Assembly: GCA_016297805.1 (NCBI GenBank)
Contig: JAEDFX010000030.1
Coordinates: 1-23,404, forward strand
DNA length: 23,404 nt
Reading direction: 5' to 3'
From: Treponema sp.
GTDB taxonomy: Bacteria; Spirochaetota; Spirochaetia; Treponematales; Treponemataceae
Below, piece by piece: positions 9,458 to 16,407 of this stretch. Numbering within the stretch: the stretch's first letter is position 1; every line of letters begins with the position of its first letter. Position numbers and translations under genes: made by a program. The notes under the pieces were generated by a model. That model ran no database searches. It had not been told where the DNA came from and worked only from the letters and a program-made list of their open reading frames with translations.

Positions 9458-9901
9458 CCGGTAATATAATTATCAGTTTATGGTGGCGTAATTGGTACTG
9501 GAAGTAATGTGGGGGGAATTGCAGGTTAGATAAATAAGACCAAGATGGAAAACTGTTTAAGTAATCCAACCAGTGCGATTTCAATTGGTGATGATGTAGG
9601 AAATATATATGGAAATACATATTCTGGCTGTGAAGTTAATTATTGTTATTATCTAACATACGATAGTTCTGAAGAAAAATACTGTGGAAATACAACTGTA
9701 ACTCCAGAAAACTGCAATACTTTCCGTGTAATGAATACAAAATATCAAGTATATAATGCCGGCAATTCTCTAACAGGTACTTATTCTGCTGATACAGATT
9801 TGTGTGATATTATGAACGATTGGGTAAATTATAAGAATACAATCTCACCAGGGTATCTGAACTGGCAATATGAAAGCTCTCGTATGGAGTTTATTGATTA
9901 A
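9458..9901 (+). pseudogene. Remnant of a GLUG-repeat lipoprotein C-terminus, in frame with the upstream gene
   Basis: Reading on in the frame of the upstream gene past its TAA (9455-9457) gives P-V-I-stop(TAA 9467-9469)-L-S-V-Y-G-G-V-I-G, then G-G-I-A-G-stop(TAG 9527-9529), then 123 uninterrupted codons to TAA at 9899-9901. The segment has GLUG-like GGVIG and GGIAG motifs, and its end aligns in outline with the C-terminus of the intact gene (NYCYYL versus DYCYYL; DIMNDWV versus LMAELNSWI; a W-x-Y-x-x near the end). The ATG at 9545 has no Shine-Dalgarno, so independent expression as a 118-residue protein is doubtful. The best reading is the tail of a second tandem GLUG-type gene left after deletion or recombination and now decaying. 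Three stops of two kinds argue against programmed readthrough. Confidence 0.65.
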
Positions 9902-9921
9902 CATACTACACTTCAAAAATG

Positions 9922-9953
9922 GAAAAACATCCCCTGAACTGAAATCAGGGGAT
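9922..9953 (-). terminator. Rho-independent terminator for the Rpn-family gene
   Basis: There is a perfect 9-bp stem (9929-9937 with 9945-9953, ATCCCCTGA / TCAGGGGAT) and a 7-nt loop. Read on the minus strand it is followed by GTTTTTCC, i.e. a U-tract. It begins 9 bp after the stop of the minus-strand gene. It may also serve as a transcription barrier for the plus-strand lipoprotein operon. Confidence 0.75.
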
Positions 9954-9962
9954 ATACCATAT

Positions 9963-10877
9963 CTATTTCCCCAAAGCTTTCTTTAAATCTTCCAAAGAAA
10001 CATTGAAATCAGCCGCTGCTGTTTCGGGTTTAATGTTGTACTTAGTGACAGCCATAAGGGCATCTTCCAATGCTTTTTCATTACGTCCTGTTATATGCCC
10101 TTCCTTACGACCTTCAGCACGACCTTCTTCACGCCCTTCCGCTAATCCTATTGTGTGACCTTCCGAACGTCCTTCCACAAGTCCTTTGGCACGTCCTTCA
10201 GCTAATCCAATTGCACGAGCTTCCTCTTTCTCATCTTCTAATATATCAGCAAAGTACATATATTCGTCCTTAAACATATAATCTGCTTTTGCAAGTGTTA
10301 CAGAATCTTCCAGTTGTTTTGTAAAGTCAGAGTTAGCCTTCAGTTTATATATAAATTCCATTACATCCCGAACTTCTTTAGTTTCTGCTTTTGCATATGC
10401 ACTTGTATTATAAAATAACTTATGTGTTTTGTCTTTAATAATATATTCAGGAACTTCTTTAAATGATTTTGTTTCTGTGTACAAAGGAATTGATTCCCCA
10501 AATGGATCATCTTTACATATAAAAATTATATATGTTTCTTTAAGATCTTTGAATTTTGTTCTTCTTGGTGTACAAGATATATCAGAAGCACTCAGGTAAT
10601 ATCTGGACCGAAGTAATAAATCATCATAATCTCCGGTCTGCATCTCTAGATTGTAGATTTTATCATTTCCTTCTACATAAACATCCATTCTTATTCCACG
10701 TGTCTGATAGTAATCATCAAGAGGATGTTCGCTTTGTATATAGTCTATGTCGTGTACTTTAATACCAAGAAGGATTTCCAGCATTTGTTTGCATAGATTT
10801 TTATTCTTCATAACTTTGCAGAAAATAAAATTGTCATAAAATTGCAAATCTTCCCATTTTTTCGAAAACTGCCCCAT
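9963..10877 (-). CDS. Rpn family PD-(D/E)XK nuclease / putative transposase-type protein
   Basis: The protein has 304 residues from the preferred start. A GAGAGG Shine-Dalgarno (10885-10890) is 7 bp before the ATG at 10877; the in-frame ATG at 10892 overlaps that site and is unlikely to be used. The N-terminal half matches the Rpn/PDDEXK_2 family, with a phage-like WEDLQFYDNFIFCKVM opening and the nuclease signature D65 (R-M-D-V-Y-V) and E78-x-Q80 (N-L-E-M-Q). The middle contains I-I-F-I-C-K-x-D-P-F-G and a tyrosine- and lysine-rich block. After an acidic E-D-E-K-E-E-A-R-A linker comes a tail of tandem G-L-A-E-G-R / G-R-x-E-G units, then a short helical end. Rpn proteins cut DNA and promote RecA-independent recombination, and recent work links some to phage defence; for this copy that is inference. 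Such genes are multicopy in many Treponema. Residues look intact. Confidence 0.85.
   Translation of the reverse strand: MGQFSKKWEDLQFYDNFIFCKVMKNKNLCKQMLEILLGIKVHDIDYIQSEHPLDDYYQTRGIRMDVYVEGNDKIYNLEMQTGDYDDLLLRSRYYLSASDISCTPRRTKFKDLKETYIIFICKDDPFGESIPLYTETKSFKEVPEYIIKDKTHKLFYNTSAYAKAETKEVRDVMEFIYKLKANSDFTKQLEDSVTLAKADYMFKDEYMYFADILEDEKEEARAIGLAEGRAKGLVEGRSEGHTIGLAEGREEGRAEGRKEGHITGRNEKALEDALMAVTKYNIKPETAAADFNVSLEDLKKALGK
10076..10225 (-). repeat. In-gene G-x-A-E-G-R coding repeat tract
   Basis: The 3' third of the Rpn-family gene encodes about eight short Gly/Glu/Arg units (A-I-G-L-A-E-G-R, G-L-V-E-G-R, G-R-E-E-G-R-A-E-G-R and similar). The DNA shows recurrent CGWCCTTC-type words on the plus strand. 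Such tracts vary in length between paralogues and are prone to slippage. Confidence 0.7.
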
Positions 10878-10892
10878 TGTTATACCTCTCAT

Positions 10893-11005
10893 ATATAGTT
10901 ATTGCCGTAATTTGCGATTTTTACCAAAATTACAAAAAAAAATGAGAAAAAAATTGGAATTTGTTATAATAAAGATAAATTGAATTCATACACATTGTTT
11001 TCCCG
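10893..11005. other. Intergenic region between the divergent Rpn-family and rplM genes
   Basis: This is a very AT-rich stretch with a run of nine A at 10934-10942. A TATAAT at 10965-10970 (+) has no convincing -35 box. I see no confident minus-strand promoter for the Rpn-family gene, although one must lie here if the gene is expressed on its own. No RNA gene is seen. Confidence 0.5.
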
Positions 11006-11035
11006 TTGACATACCATCCAGAAATTTGGTATGAT
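11006..11035 (+). promoter_or_regulatory. Sigma-70-type promoter of rplM-rpsI
   Basis: A perfect -35 TTGACA (11006-11011) and a -10 TATGAT (11030-11035) are separated by 18 bp. The predicted start near 11042 leaves a 5' leader of about 107 nt before the rplM ATG. Confidence 0.85.
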
Positions 11036-11048
11036 ACTTTACCCGTTA

Positions 11049-11079
11049 AAGGATTTTGGACTGCTCATCTGGAATCCTT
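11049..11079 (+). promoter_or_regulatory. Hairpin in the rplM mRNA leader
   Basis: AAGGATT (11049-11055) pairs perfectly with AATCCTT (11073-11079) around a 17-nt loop, close to the predicted transcript 5' end. Ribosomal-protein operons often carry leader structures for autoregulation, so this is a candidate. I do not recognise it as a named L13 leader class. Confidence 0.4.
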
Positions 11080-11148
11080 GATGTCAATCAGAACAGATGC
11101 AAAGTTTTGAAAGGCACAGATAAACTTTTATTTTTAGTAAGGTATATC

Positions 11149-11577
11149 ATGGAAACTATCTTCGTTAAAGAATACGAACAGGCTCGCAAATGGTACATTA
11201 TTGATGCAGCCGGAAAACCAATGGGACGTGTTGCTGCAAAGGCAGCTTATATTGCACGCGGTAAGAACAAAGCTTCTTATACAAAGAACCAGTTGATGGG
11301 TGATTTTGTTGTAATCATCAATGCTGAAAAAGCAATCGTAACTGGTGGAAAAGAACAGAAAAAAATCTACTATCACCACACAGGTTTCGTAGGTGGACTT
11401 CGTGCTCACACATATGAAAAATTGTTGGAAAAACACCCAACACAGCCAATGGAATTGGCAGTAGCTGGTATGCTTCCACATGGACGTCTTGGACGCAAAA
11501 TGCAGGACAATGTAAAGATTTACGCTGGTGCTGAACATCCACACGCTGCTCAGAATCCACAGCCAATCGAACTTTAA
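11149..11577 (+). CDS. rplM: 50S ribosomal protein L13
   Basis: The protein has 142 residues, the length usual for L13. It starts METIF at 11149, with AAGG about 5-6 bp upstream. A longer in-frame start at 11056 would add leader-RNA sequence and is rejected. Family landmarks are KWYIIDAAGKPMGRVAA at the N-terminus, an F-V-V-I-I-N-A-E-K core, the YYHHTGFVGGL block and A-V-A-G-M-L-P-H-G-R-L-G-R near the C-terminus. L13 binds 23S rRNA early in large-subunit assembly. It is followed 15 bp later by rpsI, the standard bacterial pair, and both are served by the promoter at 11006-11035. Confidence 0.97.
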   Translation: METIFVKEYEQARKWYIIDAAGKPMGRVAAKAAYIARGKNKASYTKNQLMGDFVVIINAEKAIVTGGKEQKKIYYHHTGFVGGLRAHTYEKLLEKHPTQPMELAVAGMLPHGRLGRKMQDNVKIYAGAEHPHAAQNPQPIEL

Positions 11578-11592
11578 TTCAGGAGTTAAGAA

Positions 11593-11985
11593 ATGGTAAA
11601 GAATATTGCTATTGGTACAGGTAGAAGAAAGACTGCTGTTGCTCGTGTATTCGTTCGCGATGGCTCAGGAAAAATCGTTGTAAACGGTAAAGATGTAAAA
11701 GAATATTTCGTATCTGAAGCTCAGCTCCAGGTCGTACAGCAGCCATTGTTGGTAACTTCAATGGGTAACAAATATGATATCCTTATCAATGTACAGGGTG
11801 GTGGTTTGAATGGTCAGGCTGCTGCTTGTTTGCATGGTATTTCTCGTGCATTAGTACAGATTGATCCAGATGCTCGTACATCTCTTAAAGCTAACGGATA
11901 CCTTACACGTGATTCACGTATGGTTGAACGTAAGAAGTACGGTCAGAAAGGTGCTCGTAGACGCTTCCAGTTCTCTAAACGTTAG
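11593..11985 (+). CDS. rpsI: 30S ribosomal protein S9
   Basis: The protein has 130 residues, full length for S9. The Shine-Dalgarno AGGAG (11581-11585) is 7 bp before the ATG. It opens with GTGRRKTAVARVFVRDGSG, continues through G-K-x-V-K-E-Y-F and Q-G-G-G-L-N-G-Q-A, and ends in the basic RRRFQFSKR tail that reaches the ribosomal P-site tRNA. It is co-transcribed with rplM and followed 21 bp later by a strong terminator. Confidence 0.97.
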   Translation: MVKNIAIGTGRRKTAVARVFVRDGSGKIVVNGKDVKEYFVSEAQLQVVQQPLLVTSMGNKYDILINVQGGGLNGQAAACLHGISRALVQIDPDARTSLKANGYLTRDSRMVERKKYGQKGARRRFQFSKR

Positions 11986-12006
11986 TCGTTTACCGAAACT
12001 CTATAC

Positions 12007-12037
12007 AAAGCAGCTCTTGTTTAGGGCTGCTTTTTTT
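12007..12037 (+). terminator. Rho-independent terminator of rplM-rpsI
   Basis: An 11-bp stem (12007-12017 with 12023-12033, one G-U pair), a 5-nt loop TGTTT and a run of T to 12037. Confidence 0.9.
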
Positions 12038-12050
12038 ATGTTTAGTCCCT

Positions 12051-12080
12051 TTGACAGGTTTATAGAATGCAAGATATTCT
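12051..12080 (+). promoter_or_regulatory. Promoter of recX with an inverted repeat over the -10 region
   Basis: TTGACA (12051-12056), an 18-bp spacer and TATTCT (12075-12080). The spacer and -10 box carry the inverted repeat TAGAAT (12063-12068) / ATTCTA (12076-12081), which could be a repressor site. No consensus for LexA in this group is known to me, so an SOS link is only a guess. Confidence 0.65.
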
Positions 12081-12134
12081 AAGGTGGTTCATGAGCTTGT
12101 TTAATGAAGACTAGAAATCTATTTAGGATTATGA

Positions 12135-12752
12135 ATGATAATAAAATCTGTTGCTGAAACTTCTTATTCTGGTATGTTCAAAATCGCTTTTACTGAGGGC
12201 GCACCTTTTTTTATTCGCCAGGAATATCTGAATACTATTCAAGTTTATGATATTCTCCCAGAAAATGAATATTCCGAAGAACAGACAAATGAACTTTTGG
12301 ATGCAGGACTTGCCAGTGCTGTTGAACTTAAAGCTGTAGAATATCTTGCCAGAGCGGAGCAGTCTAGATTTGGTCTTACTCGAAAATTAATTGAAAAAAA
12401 ATATGATAAAAAATATGTTCAGATGGCAATGGATTTTCTTGAAAATAAAAACTATCTTAGTGATGAACGTTTTTCCCGTGCCTGGCTTCATGGACGAAGA
12501 ATAAATCATTACGAAGGTAGAACCCGACTTTTGGCAGAACTTCAGAGTCGAGGTATTTCAAAAGAAGTTTCTGTTTGTGCTGTTGATGAGTTTTTTTCAG
12601 AAAATTGTGAAACTGAAATATGTGCAAAGGCTTATGAACGTTTTATCAAGCGTGGCAAAGAGGGAGAGAAATTAATAGCTGCAATGATGCAATCTGGTTT
12701 TTCTTATAAAATGATTCGTGAAGTTCAGGAGTCTAATCCTTCTTCAAAATAA
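12135..12752 (+). CDS. recX: Regulatory protein RecX
   Basis: The protein has 205 residues; AGGA (12125-12128) is 6 bp before the ATG. Residues about 1-70 form the beta-rich N-terminal part seen in longer RecX proteins. From about 72 the RecX helical repeats start: YLARAEQSRFGLTRKLIEKK, then NYLSDERFSRAWLHGR, then E-G-R-T-R-L-L-A-E-L-Q-S-R-G-I, and a third weaker repeat ending in G-F-S-Y-K-M-I. RecX binds RecA filaments and limits recombinase activity. It has its own promoter, separate from rplM-rpsI upstream, and its last 20 bp overlap the 3' end of the convergent phosphatase gene. I recall recX adjoining rpsI and rplM in T. pallidum as well. Confidence 0.88.
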   Translation: MIIKSVAETSYSGMFKIAFTEGAPFFIRQEYLNTIQVYDILPENEYSEEQTNELLDAGLASAVELKAVEYLARAEQSRFGLTRKLIEKKYDKKYVQMAMDFLENKNYLSDERFSRAWLHGRRINHYEGRTRLLAELQSRGISKEVSVCAVDEFFSENCETEICAKAYERFIKRGKEGEKLIAAMMQSGFSYKMIREVQESNPSSK

Positions 12753-14046
12753 TCAATGTAATATCATCTTCTGCAGGGGTGTTTTTCTGGAATTTCTTAA
12801 TTTCTTCGAGTATTAAAGAAATCTGTTCTTCCGGTGAGGTCATGATTGTCTTTTCAAAGATTTTTAGTAAACGGAAGTTTCCAAAAGCCTCACCATTTTC
12901 ATTCTCGCAATCTGTAATACCATCAGTAAACAGAAAAAGTTTGTCACCGCTATTCATTTTTACATATTGAGAATAATAGAATGGAGCAATTGTTCTCATT
13001 CCAATTGCTCCAACTGCTTTTACATGTTTATTCAAAAACTCGAAAGTATCTTCTTCTTTTTTATAAAGTATAGGAGCTAAATGACCTGCATTTACATATT
13101 CTATAGTATCATCTTCATGGATTTTTAAAAGAATTCCAGTTAAGTAATTTTGAACCTGTCCTTTTTCTTGAATGAAGCGGTCGTTGATTTTTTGAACAAC
13201 TTCCCAAAGTTCTAAATCCTTATTGTTATGAAATTCAGAATGAATTATGTTTTTTGAAAGAAGAGAAAGTAATCCAGAAGATACTCCATGACCAGAAATG
13301 TCGAAAATTCCCAATCCTTTTAATATATGGCCATCATCAAAAAAATCATATAAATCACCGGAAACACCAGCCATTGGAACCGTCTTGAAAGCTAAGGTAA
13401 ATTTTTCATAATAATTTGGTTCAAGAGAATAGAAAACTTTCTGTATCTGTGCGGCCTGTTCAATTTCTTTTGCAAGAATATCTTTTTGTTTTTCCAGCTG
13501 ATTTTCTGTATCACGGATTTTAAAGCTTAAGAAAATTCCAAATATGTAAATTATTAGATAAACCAGAGGAAAACGAGATTTAAATACTTCGTCATATGGA
13601 TAAATAAAATTTGAAAGAGGGGTCCATAATCCTAATACTAGAATAAGCCAGCAAATGCCGTTTACAATTATAAAAGGTTTTAAGCTCATAATGTATACAG
13701 TCAGAATAGGGAAAATAACTGACCATATTACTCCAAAGCCCTGTGAACCGCCTCCTATAAGAAAAACAAATTCAATTGCATATATTACTGCAACTGCAAC
13801 AATGTAAAACAAATTTAATTTTTTTGTGTAAGTTGTATAGAAAAAAATAAAGAGCATTACAATGCCATAGGAAGCTGATGTATATGCTGAGTTGTAGTTT
13901 TTGTCTCCCAGACATATAAAAATCATTAAAATGCCTTCCAGGCCTATCAAAAGGCTTATGAATCTTGCCATCTGATAGTTTCTGTTTGTTGAGACCTGTA
14001 ATTCGAGTTTACTGAGTAGTTCTTTCAGTTTATTTTTTAGCGTCAT
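12733..14046 (-). CDS. Membrane-anchored SpoIIE/RsbU-type PP2C serine/threonine phosphatase
   Basis: The protein has 437 residues. The N-terminus carries about six hydrophobic segments (roughly 29-47, 57-73, 78-98, 105-123, 126-145, 162-178) joined by a coiled-coil linker with E-I-E-Q-A-A-Q-I-Q to a C-terminal PP2C-like SpoIIE domain (about 215-437). Metal-binding and family motifs are visible: VSGDLYDFF, GIFDISGHGVSSGLLS, NAGHLAPILY, LFLFTDGITDCEN and the closing EDDITLIIL. Such proteins dephosphorylate anti-sigma-factor antagonists or similar STAS-domain partners in response to a membrane or envelope cue; no partner is encoded nearby. The start codon overlaps the alpha-galactosidase stop as ATGA, implying translational coupling. 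No extra sensor such as PAS or HAMP is seen, so the membrane segment is probably the sensor. Confidence 0.88.
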   Translation of the reverse strand: MTLKNKLKELLSKLELQVSTNRNYQMARFISLLIGLEGILMIFICLGDKNYNSAYTSASYGIVMLFIFFYTTYTKKLNLFYIVAVAVIYAIEFVFLIGGGSQGFGVIWSVIFPILTVYIMSLKPFIIVNGICWLILVLGLWTPLSNFIYPYDEVFKSRFPLVYLIIYIFGIFLSFKIRDTENQLEKQKDILAKEIEQAAQIQKVFYSLEPNYYEKFTLAFKTVPMAGVSGDLYDFFDDGHILKGLGIFDISGHGVSSGLLSLLSKNIIHSEFHNNKDLELWEVVQKINDRFIQEKGQVQNYLTGILLKIHEDDTIEYVNAGHLAPILYKKEEDTFEFLNKHVKAVGAIGMRTIAPFYYSQYVKMNSGDKLFLFTDGITDCENENGEAFGNFRLLKIFEKTIMTSPEEQISLILEEIKKFQKNTPAEDDITLIILKKD

Positions 14047-16247
14047 TTAACTTCTTCTAAATAAATCAGTTTTCCTTGAAAGTCTCCCCAGTCTCTGGAA
14101 ACAGCAATTCCAGCATTTTTGATTGAAAGTCCAGTAAGTGTGTATGGTGCAAATTTTTCCTGATCTTCATCAGGAAAAATTACTTTGTATTTTTTCTGGT
14201 CATCCAATCCATTTAATTTTATAAATCTAGTCTTATAGTTTGCATGATTTAATATTTGAATGAAAGTAATTAAAGCCTTTGATTTATCTTTGGAAACACT
14301 CATCCAGCAGTCATATTCATTATTTTCTCTGCAGGATGCAACTCGCCAGTAATCGCCATTACGTACAAGGTCACTGTATTTTTTGTAAAGAGCAACCTGA
14401 TTTGGTATCATCTTACGGTCTTCTTCTGACAGCTTAGTAATGTCCAGCTCGTAGCCAAAAGTACCAGAAAGGGCAACATAACCACGGGTCTTAAATGGTG
14501 TAACACGTCCAACTGCGTGATTTGGACATACGGAAACATGAGCTCCCATTGTAGAAAGAGGGTATACTAAAGCTGTTCCTTCCTGAATTGAAAGGCGTTC
14601 GTAGGCATCTGTATCATCTGAACACCAGATTTGAGGACTGTAATAGAACATTCCTGGATCAAAACGAGCACCACCACCGCTGCAGTTTTCCAAAAGCAGA
14701 TTAGGGAACTCTGTAATCAAACGTTCCTGCATTCTGTAGAGGGCAAGAACATAGCGGTGATAAAATTCTCCAATCTGGTCAGCTGGTAAATTTAATGAAC
14801 CAATATCTGCCAGCTGACGGTTCATATCCCATTTTACATATTCAATATTTGCAGAATGTAATATTTTAGCTACCTGATTGTATATGCAGTCCTCAACTTC
14901 CTTACGGGTAATGTCTATAACTAACTGTTGTCGGCTCATACCAGGTTCACGGCCTGGAATCTGAATAGCATAATCAGGATGAGCTTTATATAATTCCGAG
15001 TCTGGAGAAATCATTTCTGGTTCGAACCATATTCCGAATTTCATACCAAGTTTATTAACTTCATCAACAAGATGCTTTAATCCACCTTTGATTTTTTCTT
15101 CATTAACAAACCAGTCTCCAAGAGAACTGTCATCAGAACTACGGTGACCGAACCATCCGTCATCCATAACCAGCATTTCAATTCCGTCTTTACTTGCTTC
15201 ACGGGCAATGTCCAGAAGTTTTTCTGTATTGAAATTGAAATATGTTGCTTCCCAGTTATTAATCAAAATCGGGCGCATAGATTTTTTGTATGGACTGCGG
15301 ATTAAATGTTCACGGTAAAGATCATGGAATGTATGACTCATTCCGTTCAGTCCCTTATCAGAGTAAACCAGAACTGCCTGTGGGGTTTCAAAACTATCGT
15401 CGGAATTAAGCTTCCAACTGAAATTTTCAGGATTGATTCCAATTACTGTACGAATTGAATCAAACTGATTGCACTGAACGTTTGCAACAAAATTTCCTGA
15501 ATAAATGAAGTTTACACCATAAACGCGACCGTTGTTCTGGTCTGCATTGTGATCCATAATGGCAATGAAAGGGTGTTCCTGATGGCTTGTTTCGCCGCGC
15601 ATGGAAACTACTCCCTGTTTTCCCATGTGAATTGGTCTACGGTCAATATGACGTTCACGAGCCCAGCTTCCGTGGAGGGTAATCATATCGTAATTATCAT
15701 TATCCATATCAAAAGCTGCAGAAAGTGCTTTCCTGATATAAACAGACTCTTTTCCATTATTGATAATTCTTGTAGAACGTACAATTGCATTTAATTCTTC
15801 AAAAACTGTGTACACAAGAACAACTTCTACACCAAGAACCGGGTCTTCTGTTGTAATTTCAAGTGTCTGGGCATTATCTCCAAATACTGCTGGAAGCCCT
15901 TCAATAGGCTTTGTTCCATCTGAAATAGTGTGAGATTTGTATTTTAATTCTACACCATTGTTGCCAGTGCTGTTAGTAATGGCAAGGGCCGATTCTCGAA
16001 AATCTCCAAGACCGTCTGTCGGTAATTCCTGTGGAAGAAAATCTAAAAGTGAATGTTTTTCACGGAATATTTTTTCTTTGCTGAATCCATATTCGTATTG
16101 GCGGGTAAGGTAACTTATATCATCTTCACCAATTTTTGAACCAAAATAAGTATGGGCAATATAGCCTCGTTCAGAAATTGTAATGCAATATGTTGATTCC
16201 AGCATGTCTAAGCGGAAAGTTTTTGTTTCTTTGTTATAAGTAATCAT
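14043..16247 (-). CDS. GH36 alpha-galactosidase
   Basis: The protein has 734 residues from the Met at 16247 (M-I-T-Y-N-K-E-T-K-T-F), the typical start for the family. An in-frame ATG at 16295 lies inside the 143-bp repeat and the probable promoter and is rejected. An N-terminal beta-sandwich is followed by the (beta/alpha)8 domain with ILINNWEATYFNF, DDGWFGHRSSD, GIWFEPEMISPDSELY, YVKWDMNRQL (nucleophile Asp, about D474), the LLENCSGGGARFDPGM block and CSDDTDA (acid/base Asp, about D544). The 70-residue spacing of the two aspartates agrees with characterised GH36 enzymes. No signal peptide is present, so it is cytoplasmic and releases alpha-galactose from imported oligosaccharides (raffinose family or galactomanno-oligosaccharides). 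It overlaps the downstream phosphatase gene by 4 bp. Confidence 0.93.
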   Translation of the reverse strand: MITYNKETKTFRLDMLESTYCITISERGYIAHTYFGSKIGEDDISYLTRQYEYGFSKEKIFREKHSLLDFLPQELPTDGLGDFRESALAITNSTGNNGVELKYKSHTISDGTKPIEGLPAVFGDNAQTLEITTEDPVLGVEVVLVYTVFEELNAIVRSTRIINNGKESVYIRKALSAAFDMDNDNYDMITLHGSWARERHIDRRPIHMGKQGVVSMRGETSHQEHPFIAIMDHNADQNNGRVYGVNFIYSGNFVANVQCNQFDSIRTVIGINPENFSWKLNSDDSFETPQAVLVYSDKGLNGMSHTFHDLYREHLIRSPYKKSMRPILINNWEATYFNFNTEKLLDIAREASKDGIEMLVMDDGWFGHRSSDDSSLGDWFVNEEKIKGGLKHLVDEVNKLGMKFGIWFEPEMISPDSELYKAHPDYAIQIPGREPGMSRQQLVIDITRKEVEDCIYNQVAKILHSANIEYVKWDMNRQLADIGSLNLPADQIGEFYHRYVLALYRMQERLITEFPNLLLENCSGGGARFDPGMFYYSPQIWCSDDTDAYERLSIQEGTALVYPLSTMGAHVSVCPNHAVGRVTPFKTRGYVALSGTFGYELDITKLSEEDRKMIPNQVALYKKYSDLVRNGDYWRVASCRENNEYDCWMSVSKDKSKALITFIQILNHANYKTRFIKLNGLDDQKKYKVIFPDEDQEKFAPYTLTGLSIKNAGIAVSRDWGDFQGKLIYLEEVK

Positions 16248-16253
16248 TCTTCT

Positions 16254-16283
16254 ATTATAACATAGGTTTAAATCAAATGGCAA
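16254..16283 (-). promoter_or_regulatory. Putative promoter of the alpha-galactosidase gene, -35 inside the repeat element
   Basis: On the minus strand, TTGCCA (16278-16283) and a perfect TATAAT (16254-16259) are 18 bp apart. The -10 ends only 6 nt before the ATG at 16247, so a transcript from here would be leaderless or nearly so. The -35 lies in one arm of the 15-bp palindrome of repeat copy 1. Confidence 0.6.
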
Positions 16284-16407
16284 AAATAGTGCCATTTGAT
16301 TTAACTTGAGTTTCTTGCGAAACTCTGCTTATTTAACTGTTCACTTGCGTGAACGAATTTCACATCCTCGGAAGTTGAAACTTCCTGCGATGTTCAATTT
16401 TTAGGTA
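16263..16407. repeat. Multi-hairpin element, copy 1 of a 143-bp tandem duplication
   Basis: Copy 1 repeats in the following 143 bp with a single substitution (C16363 versus T16506). It contains four inverted repeats: A, 15-bp arms 16268-16282 / 16290-16304 with a 7-nt spacer; B, 7-bp arms 16308-16314 / 16319-16325; C, 6-bp arms 16339-16344 / 16349-16354; D, 6-bp arms 16370-16375 / 16380-16385. B and C have the loop TTGC on the plus strand, hence GCAA (a GNRA tetraloop) in minus-strand RNA. There is no open reading frame and no U-tract after the hairpins. Confidence 0.92.

Noticed and set aside
9455..9547. Programmed stop-codon readthrough or stop reassignment joining the GLUG gene to its tail
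   Set aside because: Three stops within 75 bp, of two kinds (TAA, TAA, TAG), while all neighbouring genes use TAA, TAG and TGA as normal stops; decay is simpler.
9963..10877. Conventional IS transposase
   Set aside because: The gene is of the Rpn/PDDEXK_2 nuclease family; there are no terminal inverted repeats or target duplications around it.
11056..11148. N-terminal extension of L13 from the upstream in-frame start
   Set aside because: It would make L13 31 residues too long, lies in the leader hairpin region, and the Met at 11149 gives the family's standard start with a ribosome site.
11134..11566. Antisense open frames opposite rplM
   Set aside because: Cysteine-, serine- and histidine-rich translations without family features, fully explained as the complement of a highly conserved ribosomal gene.
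16248..16295. Longer alpha-galactosidase start at 16295
   Set aside because: The extra 16 residues would be encoded by the repeat palindrome and the TATAAT box; family alignment starts at the Met at 16247.
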